A stretch of 64,000 nt of DNA from Branchiostoma floridae (taxonomy: Eukaryota; Chordata; Leptocardii; Amphioxiformes; Branchiostomatidae). The DNA lies in the NCBI RefSeq assembly GCF_000003815.2, contig NC_049989.1, positions 2,646,342-2,710,341 on the forward strand, written 5' to 3'. The notes under the pieces were generated by a model that was given only the letters and a program-made list of their open reading frames with translations, was not told the DNA's origin and made no database searches. The position numbers and the translations under genes were made by a program. Shown here in pieces: positions 24,601 through 38,600 of the stretch (positions are counted from its first letter, which is position 1; the number at the start of each line of letters is the position of its first letter).

Positions 24601-26262
24601 ATGGGGTCCTGTATGTAGAGGGATCTGACCCCGGATCGGCGGTTGGACGACTTCTTCAGACGACTGCCAATCTCCATGATGGAACACCTGCCGATAGAAA
24701 CGGTTTCCGTAGATTTGTAGTTTCATAATGAACATTGTCAATTGTCATTGAGTGAAGATCGTCTAAACATAATGACATTACGATTTAATACGGTCCTTCA
24801 TCATCGAGACCTATCCTCGCAACCCTGCCGACCAACTGGCATATCCCAAGCGCAGATGACCTTGCTCATGATTAATTCCCAACCATTGTCTGGAGGAGGC
24901 CGGGAGGTCATGTGTGACATGGATTTAAGGTTTCCTTAGAGTCCAACACTTTGTTCTCGTATACGATTCTTACGCATTCAACCCGTTTTCTAGTTAGATG
25001 TAATTGTCTTGAATTGTTCCAGCACATTCTAGCGACGGATATCACTCGAAACGTCCGGAAGTAAATCTGTATTTGAATATTGTAATACCTGCATGGTCGG
25101 ATGTCTAACCTTCATAAACGTAAAACAAAGTTGGTTGTTTGTTCGGTACCTTCTCGGCGGCGCTGCGTTTTCCAGCTGCTCCGGCAGGATGAAGCTGATG
25201 TCGTGTAACCCCAGGGCCTTCATCTCCTCCTCCTGACTACTGCTGGAGGTACTGCCGGGCCGACTTCTGGGGTGTCTTAGGTCCTTCTTGTACCGACGGG
25301 ACACCTTGTTCACCTTCTTTAAGTAGGTAGCCGGAGCAAAGCCTTGCTTCTCAGCGATACTGTGGTAAACAGACGAACAGGCAGAGATCAAGATCAATAG
25401 ATCTTTATGCTCAATAGGAGGCACGTACGTTCGTACTCAGTCAATGAATTGAAAATTCTAATCATGATGTTAAATGATGGTGCAAGATGGCGCATACATG
25501 ACGTCAAAATTCAACATGGCGTCACCTACCGACGCAGACGAAAACAAAACGTTTTTATTGCTATCGCAGATTTCTGTGTAATCGAAGTGTCTACTTACCT
25601 GACTAGCCACCAGCCATCCAAGTTCTTCATGATGACCTCTACCCTTTGACCCTTGTCGAACTGCAGCTCATCCTCCATCTGCGGGCTGTACGCATGCGTG
25701 GTGATGTAGGCGGAGGACCGACCCTCCATGAAGACCGTGTCCCTCTGCGGATCGTGGTCGATCGGCTCCAGGTAGGACCCTGGCGCCCAGCCCTCGTCTT
25801 TACCTATCCACACGTACCACCACCCTAGGGTTCCGAAAAATACAGTATCGTCAACTGCTATAGCAAGGTCTATGCCACGTTATATAATTAAGTACTATCA
25901 AGAAAAGTTTGAAGAGAAGAGTTGTACAGAAAAGTTGTGCAGAAAAGTTACACAGAAACGTCAAACAGAAAAATTGTACAGAAAGTTGGAAAAGTCACAC
26001 GGAAAAGTTATACAGACAAGTTCGAAAACGTCAACGTAGCATGATTGCAAAGGTGCATCTATGTCAATTTCAGGCATTCTTACAAAACGTGTAATCAATA
26101 TTAATGCATTGCTCTGCTGTGGGATTGAGACGTTACCGTTTTCATTCTTGTGTATGACGTGCACGGTCGCCCCTGCAGTGAAGCTGACTTCCTTCTCGCA
26201 CGTTTTCTCGTAAGCACCGACAGCTCGGTACGTTTCCGTCTCTAGGTTCCTTCTTCTCGCTT
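24585..26262 (-). CDS. SH3 cassette 3 and C-terminal basic segment, exons 18-21
   Basis: Exon 18 starts SH3-5 ([19 protein letters not shown]). The 226-bp exon 19 holds both its end ([20 protein letters not shown]) and the first half of SH3-6 ([20 protein letters not shown]), whereas cassettes 1 and 2 split these between two exons, so one intron was lost here or gained there. Exon 20 ends LENAAPPRR with the Arg split by a phase-2 intron. The last exon reads [20 protein letters not shown] and ends EDP with TGA at 24585-24587. The PPRRCSI plus Arg-rich tail is the best match to the p47phox autoinhibitory region. Confidence 0.88.
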
Positions 26263-29200
26263 CTGAAATCGATAAAAATTAGATTTAAAACTTCTGTTTA
26301 TAGCTATACAATGTAAAATTAGTTGACAGTGTATGCAAGTTACATGTTCTGATCAAAAGTGGCCGAAAGAAAGGAAACCCCACTATTGAAAAGTTACAAT
26401 TTCATTGCCAAAGTAGTGGGATAGACTATGGCGAGTACTGATTGAGAGTTGTCAGGAGACACACCCCTGTAAATTTGGGGGAAAAGTCATGTGGTTATTG
26501 CAGTCACTGCCCACAATTCCAGTCACAGTACATGGCATATTGTATCTGAAGTTACCACTACAGCCTTGTTACCTCCGTAAAACGGTATTTTTTTTTTCGG
26601 TGTGCCTGTTTGTGCGTGCTAGGCGTGTCGGGGACACTAAAAGGAAGCTAGGCTTTAGGTCCCAGAGTTATCTCATTTCCAATGTTCTATTTCCTGCTCC
26701 ACGAACGTGTCTCCAATTTTCTACTACGTATATGTGTTACCTTAATCAAGCGAAAAATGCGCCAATGGACCTTAAGAATCAACGAGATATTCGTAAAAAA
26801 AATGAATAAAAGAAAAATATCATCATAAATAGGTACGATTTCAAATCTTCCAGCACTACCTTCTTCAGCTGATGTCATTCTCTTCAAGGTTTGCTTTGCG
26901 CCATGGATGCTACCACTCTCTGTCGGAGGGGGAGGCAGGTTGCGCATCAGGACGTCCCGGGGATCTCGGCTCTTCAACTGCCAGTTGTCACCTGCCAAAA
27001 TTCGGGAGTAAATAGTCTCGTTTCGTGACTTTTCTTAAAGTTGCACGCAAAAGTTAGCACCAACATAGTGGAAAATCTTAAATCAACGGATAAAGATTAA
27101 GAAACTATACAATATAAAGAGAAATTAAAAGTGACGGGCACCAGGGAATTTCATACAAAATGTATCTGACCAGAATTTGAACAGCTCAAACGCATAACAT
27201 TTTACAGACATACTGCAAATTCGTATATTTTCGCATTAACTGAAAGAGGAAAGTAGGTTTTCGAGGCGTTCTGGATTCTTTAGCGCACCAGTAATGCATT
27301 GGATACTGATATTCGTGAATATGAATAAAATCACCGAGAACAATTGGAGATTTACAGTACCTAAACATGAGACTGCTGCGTCATCTTCTGGCGACGGGCT
27401 CCCGCATTCCTCACTCTTCACCCTCTCCATTGCCACGCGGCGGAACGATGGGTACATGGAGTCAGCCACGGAAATGGTGCACCTGTGTGGAACGGTGAGA
27501 AGTGCCATGTTGTGTCTGGTGAAAGAACTGCTGTTGCCTTGACATCTGTACACGCGGCTGGCCTTGCTTATGCTACGGTCACATTTCTAAACCGGGACCC
27601 GATCCGGATGTTTGTGGAAACGAAAAGTAAGTGTATATCAAGGAATATTGTGTGCCCCGTCGTTTTATGTATCCACAGAATTGTCCCGTATGACTACCGG
27701 ATACAAAGAGGTACCTCTCGGTGTTTTCACGGTTTAACAGTTTACGGCGTCTATTTGTCGCCGGGGTCAGAGCTGATTTTAACTTCGAGTTTAAAAATTC
27801 GGGGCCCGACAATGTCACAAAATAGCCCGGTAATCGAAGGGTGTCTTACATTGTCACGTCGGGGTTACGCCCGAAAATGCAAAGAAACTGAAAACAGCCC
27901 GTTAACTACCCGGCGGAGCCCCCTTTTCCTATTGTGAACGTAGCATAGCTATATATGTGATGCTGAATAAAGGTCTACTTATTGAAAGTCGAACTTTACC
28001 GTCTGGGAGGCGGGGCTTTATCTGCTATCTGTGTTTCCTCGTCACTCGTCTGGGCATTTGTTCCCTCCTGACGTAACAAAGAGAAACATAATAAGAACAA
28101 TATATATCGTAGAAAGTAGTTGCTTCTACTTGTCATTAAGCTGCCAGTCCTCTGCTGTACAATATTCTTTACGTTTTTTGCTTTAGTTTGTCATCATTGT
28201 TCATAATTATTTAGAAATCTCACCGCAGGTCCACCGTAAGGATACTCCAGACTCTGCCCGACGTCCTCTTTCGCCAGGTAGGTGGATGGCGCGAATCCTT
28301 CTTTGTCATTAAACCTGAAAAATTCAGGATGATCACGGATATGCGGTAGATGATACGGATATCAAGGAATTGGTCTATTATTGATAAAATTTGTTGGGAA
28401 CTATCAACCAAGTATTAACAAAATTCAACTATATGACTAGAACATTTGCAGTAAGGCCAGACGTTAATAATCAATTAAAATTCTTTTAGGTCTATCAATA
28501 TTGTATGTCATGATCAAAGACCCGTGGTCCCCCAAGCTATAGATCGGAGGCCTGATGGAGAAAGAGAGAAGGACCCAGCGTCCCAGTGTCCTAGCGTCCA
28601 TAGGGCTTCCCTTGCAATCAGTTCAGATTATGGCGTAGGACAGACCCAGATGGAAGAAAAAGGTCTCGTATCATGTCTCTCCAGTGAGGAAGAGGATAAG
28701 TACGTTTGCTCAAAATGCCCTTCCCTTTTCTTCTTTCATTCTTTTACAATAAGGTACAACTTACTTGACGAGCCACCAGCCGTCCAGATACTTCCTTAGC
28801 ACCACCAGGGTCTCCCCCCGCTCGAAATCCACCTCGTCTTCGTTCTCTGCGTGGTAGTCAAACTTGCTGATGTACCGCTCGCCTGTGGTCGGGATTCAAC
28901 ATATAGAAGTCAGGCTTGTACAGTCACGCACGCCATCTACCTCTTTAAGTATCAGATTGCAGCTGATATAGTATAACGATAAAGGCATGCATGAAAAAGT
29001 CTATGAGAAATACTTTTTGGGTTTGTAATTTTCGGTGAACACAGTCAAGCAAATTGCTTATACCTCGAATTTTCGGTCGCACATCCGTTGACCTTCTTCA
29101 GGAGTGGTGATTCAATTAAACTGAGCACGTGACAATGGGGACACGTAACTTGAGTAATTAATTGTAATTGCCTGTAAAGCTTCTATGATTGATTACCAGG

Positions 29201-32200
29201 GCTATATCGGCCCCATCTTACAGCCAATCACGATTCATACCTTGAGTCACGTGTCCCTAAAGAAGGTCGACGGATGTGCGATCGAAAATTTGAGGTAATC
29301 AATTTCCTAGTGTTGAACGAAAGGTAGGAACTTCAAAATGGATTGTACCAACACAGGTGAGCTTTAATTCTGCTATGAGAAATGCTAATTACCTTCTCCT
29401 AGGGCTATTTCGTCCTTTTCCGGGCAGTGGTCCACTGGTTCCAGGTAAGAGGCCGGAGCCCAGCCAGATTGACCCTTACACGTCACATACCACCAACCTG
29501 GTAGACACAAATATTATACAAAAACATTTTCCTTTATCCACCATAATGTTATGCCAGGCCCTCCGTTGGTATGTACCTTGGCGTACCGGCCTGCGATTCG
29601 TCCTTCTCGTTGCGCTGAGATCTGACTCAGCCGTCGCCAACCAATCACGTCGCCGCCTGCGATCAGAAGGGAACGTGATTGGCTGGTAACCTTCCCGCCA
29701 ATAGCGGCAGCAGCAGGGAGAGTATTTGATTGGCTAGCGGCTGGCAACGCTAACGCAGGCCGGTACACCTGGGTTAGCCTCTACCAGGCTCCGCGGATTG
29801 CTGCACAAATAGTCGAAACTGTCAAAATAGAGTGAATAATATGATAAAAGATTTGGTCGGCCAAGAAATCCGATATAATAGGCGAACCACGGATCCCGGA
29901 GCCTGGTAGAGGCTACGGCTTGGTCGGTGGGCCAGGCATGATCCATGCGTTGTTCCTCGTACGTTGTAAATATCACACCAAAACTGAAAATACTTGAATA
30001 TATGAAATATGACATGCATTGTTTGTGGCTTGAAAAGAAAGAAAATAAATTCTTACCGTTTTCGTTTTTCTTGATGACGTCTACCGTGTCGCCGGCCTCC
30101 AGGCTGATCTCCGTGTCGTCCATGGACTGGTAGGCGGCGATAGCGCGGTACTGCTCCGGCTCGGCAGACTCTGAGTCCGTGGCGTCTGGTGGCGACAAGT
30201 TTAACAATGGGAGAAAGTTAATTCTCGCCAAGGAATGTAAATCTTTGTGATCAGTTTTGGAGGTGGTTCGGAAAATTTGGTAAAAAAATCAAAAAACAAA
30301 TATGTAGATATATCAGAGAATGTTTAGACATTAGAACTTAGTAGTGTAGATGATACGTGAAATATTTGAATTCAAGGGGGCTTTGATGAAGGGGGCTTTT
30401 TTAAGTGCGAAACAAATAAACAAATAAATAAACAAACCCTGAATGCCTTGTTGAATTGACATATCAACCTGATGAAAATGTTAATGGATGTTTCCAAAGC
30501 AACCGTAGTGTTTACAAATGTCATGGTAGAATGTAAGTTGTTTTCAAATGTTAAGCGTCTAGGTCTTTTTAGAATACATGGAGCTGTGTTTGACTGGGGT
30601 CCCTACCGAAGTCGTCCCCCCAGTCGCTTTCGAACGAGTCGTCGGAAGGGTCGGTGTTCGAATTCGGCTGTTCCTCTTCCGTCGTGCTGTTGTTCTCCGT
30701 GGAATTCTGGGTAAGAACGCTCAGCTGATGACGTAATCCTTCCAGACCGTAGAGGGTTGACCTATGGAAAATCAGTAAAAATTGGAATTTATAACATTAA
30801 CTAATTGGATACACTATGTCCAAGTGAATTTTTTTCCGTGCCCGCCACGGCACTTTATTCTATTCAGTCAACCTCTGTAGAAAGAGCAGAAGTACAAAAA
30901 ATATCGTACACATCGTTATTTAGTAGCTTTTAAGGACGTTACATTTTTCTAGCATCATCGGTCCCCTCAAGGACGCCCTTGGCTTCCTTAACGGAAGTTG
31001 TAAAATTCAAGTCCATTATTCCGATTTTAAGCATTCAGACATGTGTCTGCTAAGTTCAAGAATAGATATTCATTGCTTGATTGTCGATTGATTGATTCTA
31101 GGTGATTGATGACATACCGTATCGGCTGTGTGGGAGTCCCGGATGACAGGTTTGGCGTCTCCGACAGCAGAGCCTGTTTCTCCCCCTGCGCCACGGACAG
31201 CCGGTTCGGGTTCTTCCACACCTTTACATTAATGATGGGATCCGCTAGGGGCGTCAGGAACACGCACGGCGTATAGCCCTCCTTTCCGTTGTACCTACCG
31301 CGGGAGGGACGTACAATGAATGAAGGAAGGAAGGAAGGAAGGAATGATATGTAAATGAGGTGATGACAAATCTCAAATCTATTCTTAAGAGTTAATTTAC
31401 GTACAAGTCAAGGTAGTAGCCTTCATTGCAGGCTCTTTTTGGGTCTTTTTTTTCATATTTTTTGCTCATAATGCACTGTTGCTGGTCATTTCGTTTTGTA
31501 CTGAGTCGCTTGTACTGTCGTCCCGTAGAATTGACTAGCAAAAGTGTATTAGGAGCCAAAAAGACGAAAAAGGCCAAATGAGTCTGATGTTGAGGCTATT
31601 ACTGTTTCGTCTTTCATTGGCGCATAATACACTTTTGCTGGCTGTTCAGTTTTGTACTGGGTCGCTTGTGCTGCCGACCCGTAGAATTGGCCACCAAAAG
31701 TGCCTGCAATGGAGGCAGGTTAGGGAGTGTGATCTAGTGGCTCTGTGGTTTACACAGATGGCGACCAGGATGCAAGGAATGTGTTGAGTTGATTTATAAA
31801 TCCTATATTTCATGTCAATCATTTTGGAGGTACATGTGTAAACTATACCTTTAAAAAGAAGTCACTGCTAGATAAAATTCTATCAACGTGCTCATACGTG
31901 ATTAATGAGTTTTTGTTTCTATATAAAAGATGGAAGCATACCTGACAAGCCACCACCCATCCTGATACTCCGTGAGCAGCTCCACCACCGTGCCTTTCTC
32001 CAGATCTAGTTCATCCTCCTCTTGTGCACGATACTCATGGGTCGCTATATACTTCTTACCTGGATCAGAAAACATCATATATGAAAGTCAATAAAAGTTA
32101 GACATCCAGGTAATAAGATACGTCAAAAAGCAGTTACTCTAGCAACTGAGTATGGTTTTGGAAACATTCGATGTTTCAGATGGCATCCAACACTTTTCGT

Positions 32201-35200
32201 CAGTGTCACTGACATGAATATATAAACTTTAGAGGTGATTGCTTGACAAGATTAACTCTTAAGGCTCGATTTGTCTTCACCTTATCTTTTACAACTCTTA
32301 GATTTTTTGTTAAATACCTGTTGAACTGTAGGTCCTTAAGTCACAGACGAAATGTTTGCTACCCGAAACTTATGACCGTTTCCAAAATCTTGTTACCTTG
32401 CAACACGTTTTGATGCATTCTTTTCTTGTTATTTACTTTGTTTGCATGCATACTTTTAACACAGAGTAATAAGGGATTTCTCTTTAATAATAATAATAAT
32501 GGTTTATTTCACAGAAGCATTTCGCAGCCTTTAGGCTGAATTGCACACTCCTTTCACAATTGATTAATATACAGCTGGGTAAAATCCTATACATAAAATT
32601 TACAGCCTTAAGATTAAAAGTATTTTTAAATTCTATTGATATGATTTACAGCAACAGGATAATCTCAGCGTTTGTAATCCTTTCTAATCATGAACATTTA
32701 ACATTGGTGGTCGATACAATACATGATCATTTAACAATACAATAACAATACAAGAATTAAAATTTGATGGGGTTTTCATTCACATATCAACTTAATGCAC
32801 ATGTCTACATACTGTTATTTAGCAAAGTAGTTAGATATGGAATTGGGCTGTTTCTGTAGCGCTCTGTGTGTACTGGCAATGTGACTAGTTGATTGTTTTG
32901 TCGCGTTACCCTACCGCTGACGTCTCCTCTACGCTTGGGGAGCCAGTGTCGGTACTCGTCTGAGGCGTACAGGGTCTTCGCGAACTTCAAACAAAGGGCA
33001 TCCCGTCTATCATTGAGTTTCTCCAGGTTTAATACTTGACATGACAGTGAGTAACTGTGGTAGCTACTTCCCAGTATAATCCTAGTTGCACGCCTCTGTA
33101 TGTTCTCAATTTTCTTCCGTTGTCCGTTTGTCAGACCTCCATGCCACACAGGGGCGGCATACTCTAAAACTGGGCGAACAAAGCACTTGTAGACGGTCAG
33201 CAAATCCTCCACTGGTAGGTTGAATTGTCGAAGTCTGCACAGCAAGCTTTGTCTTCTCTTTGTTTTCAACCTTCCGCTGTGGTCGAATAGTACAACAGTG
33301 GTAGAGGTTTCTTGCCGCTGTTGCGTTGCTGAATCGAATATTTGCTTCCCTATGGTATCATCTATTCATTGTAATAAACAAGGGACATTTGTCTGTCATA
33401 ACTTAACTACGGACTATTGCAAGAAGGACTGAATCTCTCTACATCTCACTCCTGAATGATAGTTTTCTGTTTCATCATTATCTACTACTCACCGTTTCCC
33501 GCCTTCCCCTCTTGTTCGGTCCCCACGGACAGAGTGAGCGGTTCCAGGTATGACGCAGGCGCCCAGCCCTGATCGTCATCGATACAAATAAACCACCAAC
33601 CTGTGCGAAACAACAGTGAAGGTCTTTAAAATCCAAGTCAACAAAACCGTCCTATAAGAGACATACACGTTGCACGGTTCTTTACGGTTAAACCCATTTC
33701 CAAGGTACTGAAATGCCTTCCGTTGTTCCGTACTGTTTGTTTGAACCTTTGCTTATTCATAAGAAGTCCAAATCGGCCTACAGGCCGCTTTTCATTGAGA
33801 TCATGAAGGAAAGGTTAAAGGGTCAAACAATATCTCACTGTCGTTCTTGGTTTAAAGTTCTTATGCTCCCACTGTAGCGTCATGGACGGATTCACCTTGG
33901 CATTGGAGTTCGGGATGATCTTAGTTCATGAGCAATTGCTAAAATGATTCAGTAAAAGTACATTGCCTTTTATTGTATCATTGTTGAACGGATTTTAATG
34001 ACTTTAAACAAATGTTTATGTCCCATACCACAATCCCTCAATGGCTGCAATGGTATGTATATGCATATGTTTCATCGCAGATAAACCAGTCATTCATTGA
34101 TATGAAGTGCTAAGATATCAAGTGTGTACCGTTCCGAGTCTTCTCCATCACATCTACTTGCAGGCCCGACTCGAAGCTGATCTCGTTCTCCCCGCGGCGC
34201 TCGTAGGCGGCTATGGTCCGGTAGGGTTCCAGTGCCAGCGGGCTGGACACCTCGATGGGTGTGGGAGGTTCTGCCGTCTCGGGGGTTTCAGCCACTATCT
34301 CCGGCTGCTTCGATTGGCACTTCGATAGGCGGGCCAGGTTCAGAGCCGGCTTTTTCAGTGCTCTACAGAGAGAAACGGTGTTTTGTTTTTAGTAAAACAG
34401 AAGGAACATAGAAGGAAGAATGGCGAGGAAAGGAAAGGAGAGAAAAGTTTTCATAAGCATACTTTATAGTTTGTAAACGTTGCTGAAATGAATGCCACTA
34501 CGTACGATTTACGAACAAACATAAGGTAGCACAGAAAGTGACATTTAAGCACTCGTAAATACATCATGAAGGAAGTTGCAAGAGTGACAAAGCGAAGCCT
34601 TTGAGTATGCTTTGAAAGTAAATCGTTTTTTCTAAATTTGAAAAATACGTTCGGCATGAATGTAGATGTTTTGATTTTTTTTATCAACCTTAGCGATCTT
34701 CTTTAGAATGTTTGACCACTCTCCACCTTTTGCGTTGCTTTAATAAAAAAAGAAATGCCCTTCTGCATACCTTAGATGAACTTCATAAAAACGTTTAAGT
34801 CGCCAAACATGCTTAAAATTTTTCAAGATCCTTTGTCACAAAAGACAACATGGCGTCCCAAATCAAGTGTCCTCACTGACAAACACAGTATTTTTTGCGA
34901 CGCCTCAGGGGCTAGCCAGAGAGTGTATCATTACTAGAAACTGACTCACTCCTCTGACGGCGGATTGATGTCTTCTCGTTTGGCTTCAAAGAAGCGCAGC
35001 ACAAATTTACATCTTGATATCCTCGGTGGCAAGGCGATCAGTTCCTATGGAAACGAGAGAAAGAAGAAACGTGCGTAGCGTAATGGTTAGTGATCCACTT
35101 TCTGGACCAAGAGATCGCGAATTTGAATCCTTATTGTTGTGCGATACACGCTACTGGGAAGTCTCATAGTCCTTGAGCTCAGGACATTACACCGTCCAAT

Positions 35201-35578
35201 ATTTATTGCACTTGTCGAAAACAGCTAGGGGAATCTTTAGAGTCTAGCACCCTACGCATTAAAATGGCTACGGACACACAAGCAAACAAACAAACAAACA
35301 AAAAACAAAATCCTAGTACACGGAAATATTCGACGAGATAAGTCAAGACTATCTTTTGTATAAGATTCGGATCTTAGAACCAATGAAGGATAGATATTAG
35401 AGTAAACTCTGCTCTTACCCTGCAGAATTTGCCGACGTGAAGAAGACGTTTCTCCGCGATTTTCTGTGTCCGCGTCCTACCTAGGAGGATTCTTCCTGCA
35501 GAATCATGGTCACATAAAGAACATGTCAGAACCTGGATATATCTGTCTCCCAATGCTTTGAAGCTTTTGAATCAGATT

Positions 35579-35639
<61 letters not shown>

Positions 35640-38600
35640 GACACAGAGTGACACGTACAAAGAGAGATGCTCAGAGAGAGAGAGAGAGAGACATACACAC
35701 ACACATACACGCACACATGCAGAGAGAAAGAGACACACACACACACATACACACAGAGAGACACACATACACAAACGCGCTCGCACACAGACACAAACAC
35801 GCGCACATGCACACACACACATTATATTCTAACACACAGGACTTACCGGGAAGACGAGGAAGGATACGTTCCTTCTCATCGATGACACCTGCCTCCAATG
35901 GGAACATTTCTTCCAACTCATTCTGCAACAATGTTTTGAGGTATGTTATCCTTAGGAACAAAACTTTCTTATTACGAACACGACCTGTCCTACTTAGTAT
36001 CTATAAGCTTGCTCACGGTTTGGAGTGTGCCTGTGCAGTGACATGCACTGTGGGTAATATGTCAAAGTGCAAGGTCCCTTGCCATTTTTTACACGCACAC
36101 TTCAAACTATTATTGTAATATAGGTACATGTTGGCCGATTAAAATCAATATCGCTAAAGCAAAATCTGCTACAATTCAATAGCGTTAACCTGCCACACAT
36201 AGCCGACCTTCCTCCAGACCATTGTTGGAAGTTAGTTCTGGCCAAGGTTACTAAGTAATACCTGCGTTTGGGTAACAAATGCCTGTTTGTTTGTCTACTT
36301 ACGTGGAAATCATGGACAACGGAAAAGCGCCGGTAGATCACGTGTTCACTCCCCTCAGACCAAGTCACTCTCAGTACGTAAGCCTGGATGTCACAAACGA
36401 AAATCAGAAAATGTCATATGTCTGTGAAATAGCAGAGTACGTGGGAAAGGACAAACTCAAGCCGACCGCACACACTTACACCACATCTTCAGACAAGACG
36501 CTGGAGCCGTATATTTCCCGTCTAGAGCCGACACGCAAACATGTTTCGCCATGTGACTTCTTCAGTGCTTCGGGCTTGCATGTATGTGTCTCTCATGTCC
36601 GTGAAATAGAAGTTTTGGGAATTTCTTGTTCCATTCATTACACTGGCTCCAAAAAGGCATCAGACATGAATATAGCAGGTAATTGAAAGCAGGGAATGAG
36701 CTAACTTTTGATAGCTATCCTGTGACCTTTGACCTAACTTTGCTAACTTTCCTGTGTCTGGCGTGTGGAAATAAGTGTAGAAACACAGAAAGACAAAACA
36801 GATGCACCAAACAATACCCCCAATTTCATTAAGAGATATTATTGGAGTTAATTAAGAGATATGTATACGTTTTTCCTTGCCCTATATATAAATTTATATA
36901 GCTGATAACAACTAATCAACAGACTAACCACCAATCAACCAACCACCCAATAAAAACAAACAAGTGAAATGAAAACAACCATTACAGCCCAAACAAACCG
37001 CCATGACTACAGGAAGTCCTGGTGACCAGTTATGAATGTGAATGTCCATCCGCAGACAATATTCGGTAATATTCTAGGACGGGGACCGGAAATGATGATA
37101 TTGAGTCAGTGACATGTTTCCAAGACATTCATATTTCACTTTTTTTTCAAACAGGATTTTTCGCACGTCATTGTTTCTATCTAGAATAAATGACAATATT
37201 AAACGTTTTATTTTTCAACGAGATTGTTCAGAGCAAGGTCAAGGAATTGAACTAAGAAGTTGGAAATAACTGTGCGTGGAGATAGCGGTGGACATTTGTT
37301 TTGATATGAAGGTTGATGGTTTTACGCTTGTGTGGAGTTGTTTTTACAATACGATTTGTTGTTTTGTTTTGTTGCACATTGCCATCCTCGCCCACGCACT
37401 CCTGGTACTGCCCACCCACGCCCATTCCACACCATCTTCGCCACACGCACTGCATGCATGACAACTAGACTAATTTTGGGCATATCTCTCTCCGTTTCTA
37501 ACATAGAAAATAAATCGAACGACCAGTTTATAGGTTCCCTAGGAAGTGAACGATCACTTCTTACAACACCTGGGAGAAAAACTAGAAAAAAAGACAAGAC
37601 GTATTCGCGACATCGCAGCACCGCTGAGAAATTTTATAGATGGACAGATCTCAGCGAATTTCACAGACAAAAGACCAAATGTTTCTACGTTTTCTGTGTC
37701 TCATTTTCTTGTACATCACACGTTTTCATCTGTCGTACCATCCGACGTACTAGTATGAATCTATACACAGGTGCAATTTCGATCGCCGTCCAATGGAAAG
37801 GTTGTCTTAAGGAATCATGTCCTTCTTTATGTTTACTGCAATCGCTGTGGTACTACTACTGCTACTGAGCCACTGTCCAGTATTATCATCATCATTAACA
37901 GGCAGCGTAGCTGATATTTTTATATCATTCTTGAGCATTAATCTCTTTCTGTGATTTTTAAGATTATCTAAACAAGTCACCATATTTGTATATGAGACAT
38001 CGGTATTTATCAAGGTCGCTATGATGTCGGGCGCCAATATTATTGATTTAAAAAACATATTGTATGTGGGTCTGTTTTCAATGTCAGTCCTGCTACTACT
38101 ACTGTCAGTCATTCTATGCAGACTACTATGACACTACGCAAGGACAATGACAATGTTGACTAGAAGACAAAAAGGTGTGCAAATTGAATACAAAATACAT
38201 AAACAAGACTGCCTGAAAAGCAGGTCTAGTTTCGACCTGTGTGTACACTCCTGGTAAACAAATAAAGTGAAAGTGAAGTTACATAATGGTGACCTTTTCC
38301 TATGCTATAAATGGCAACATGTACGTAAACACAAGGATATTACATATTAAAAATTACAATATGTTGCACTTGTGCTTTAAAAAAATTAAAAAATACAAAT
38401 GTGCGAAGTTGGCTACATTGTAGAGAGTGGTATCGTCAACAGTTTACAAAGAACAGGTCTGCGTGTGTTTGTTTCTTTGATTGTTTGAAATTCATTCATG
38501 AGAAGCATAAATCGGACTGCAGGCCGCTTTTCAATGAGTCAGACGTCGACGTCACGAAGGATTAGTATAGTAAATTTAGAACTGTAAATGTTAACAAACA

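Noticed and set aside
35510-35961. Cys/Val-rich and His/Thr-rich frames on both strands
   Set aside because: CA repeat artefacts; only the minus-strand PX exon 35847-35922 is real.
36279-36686. 135-codon plus-strand frame
   Set aside because: Shadow of the minus-strand PX exon 2 (36303-36383); no homology on its own.
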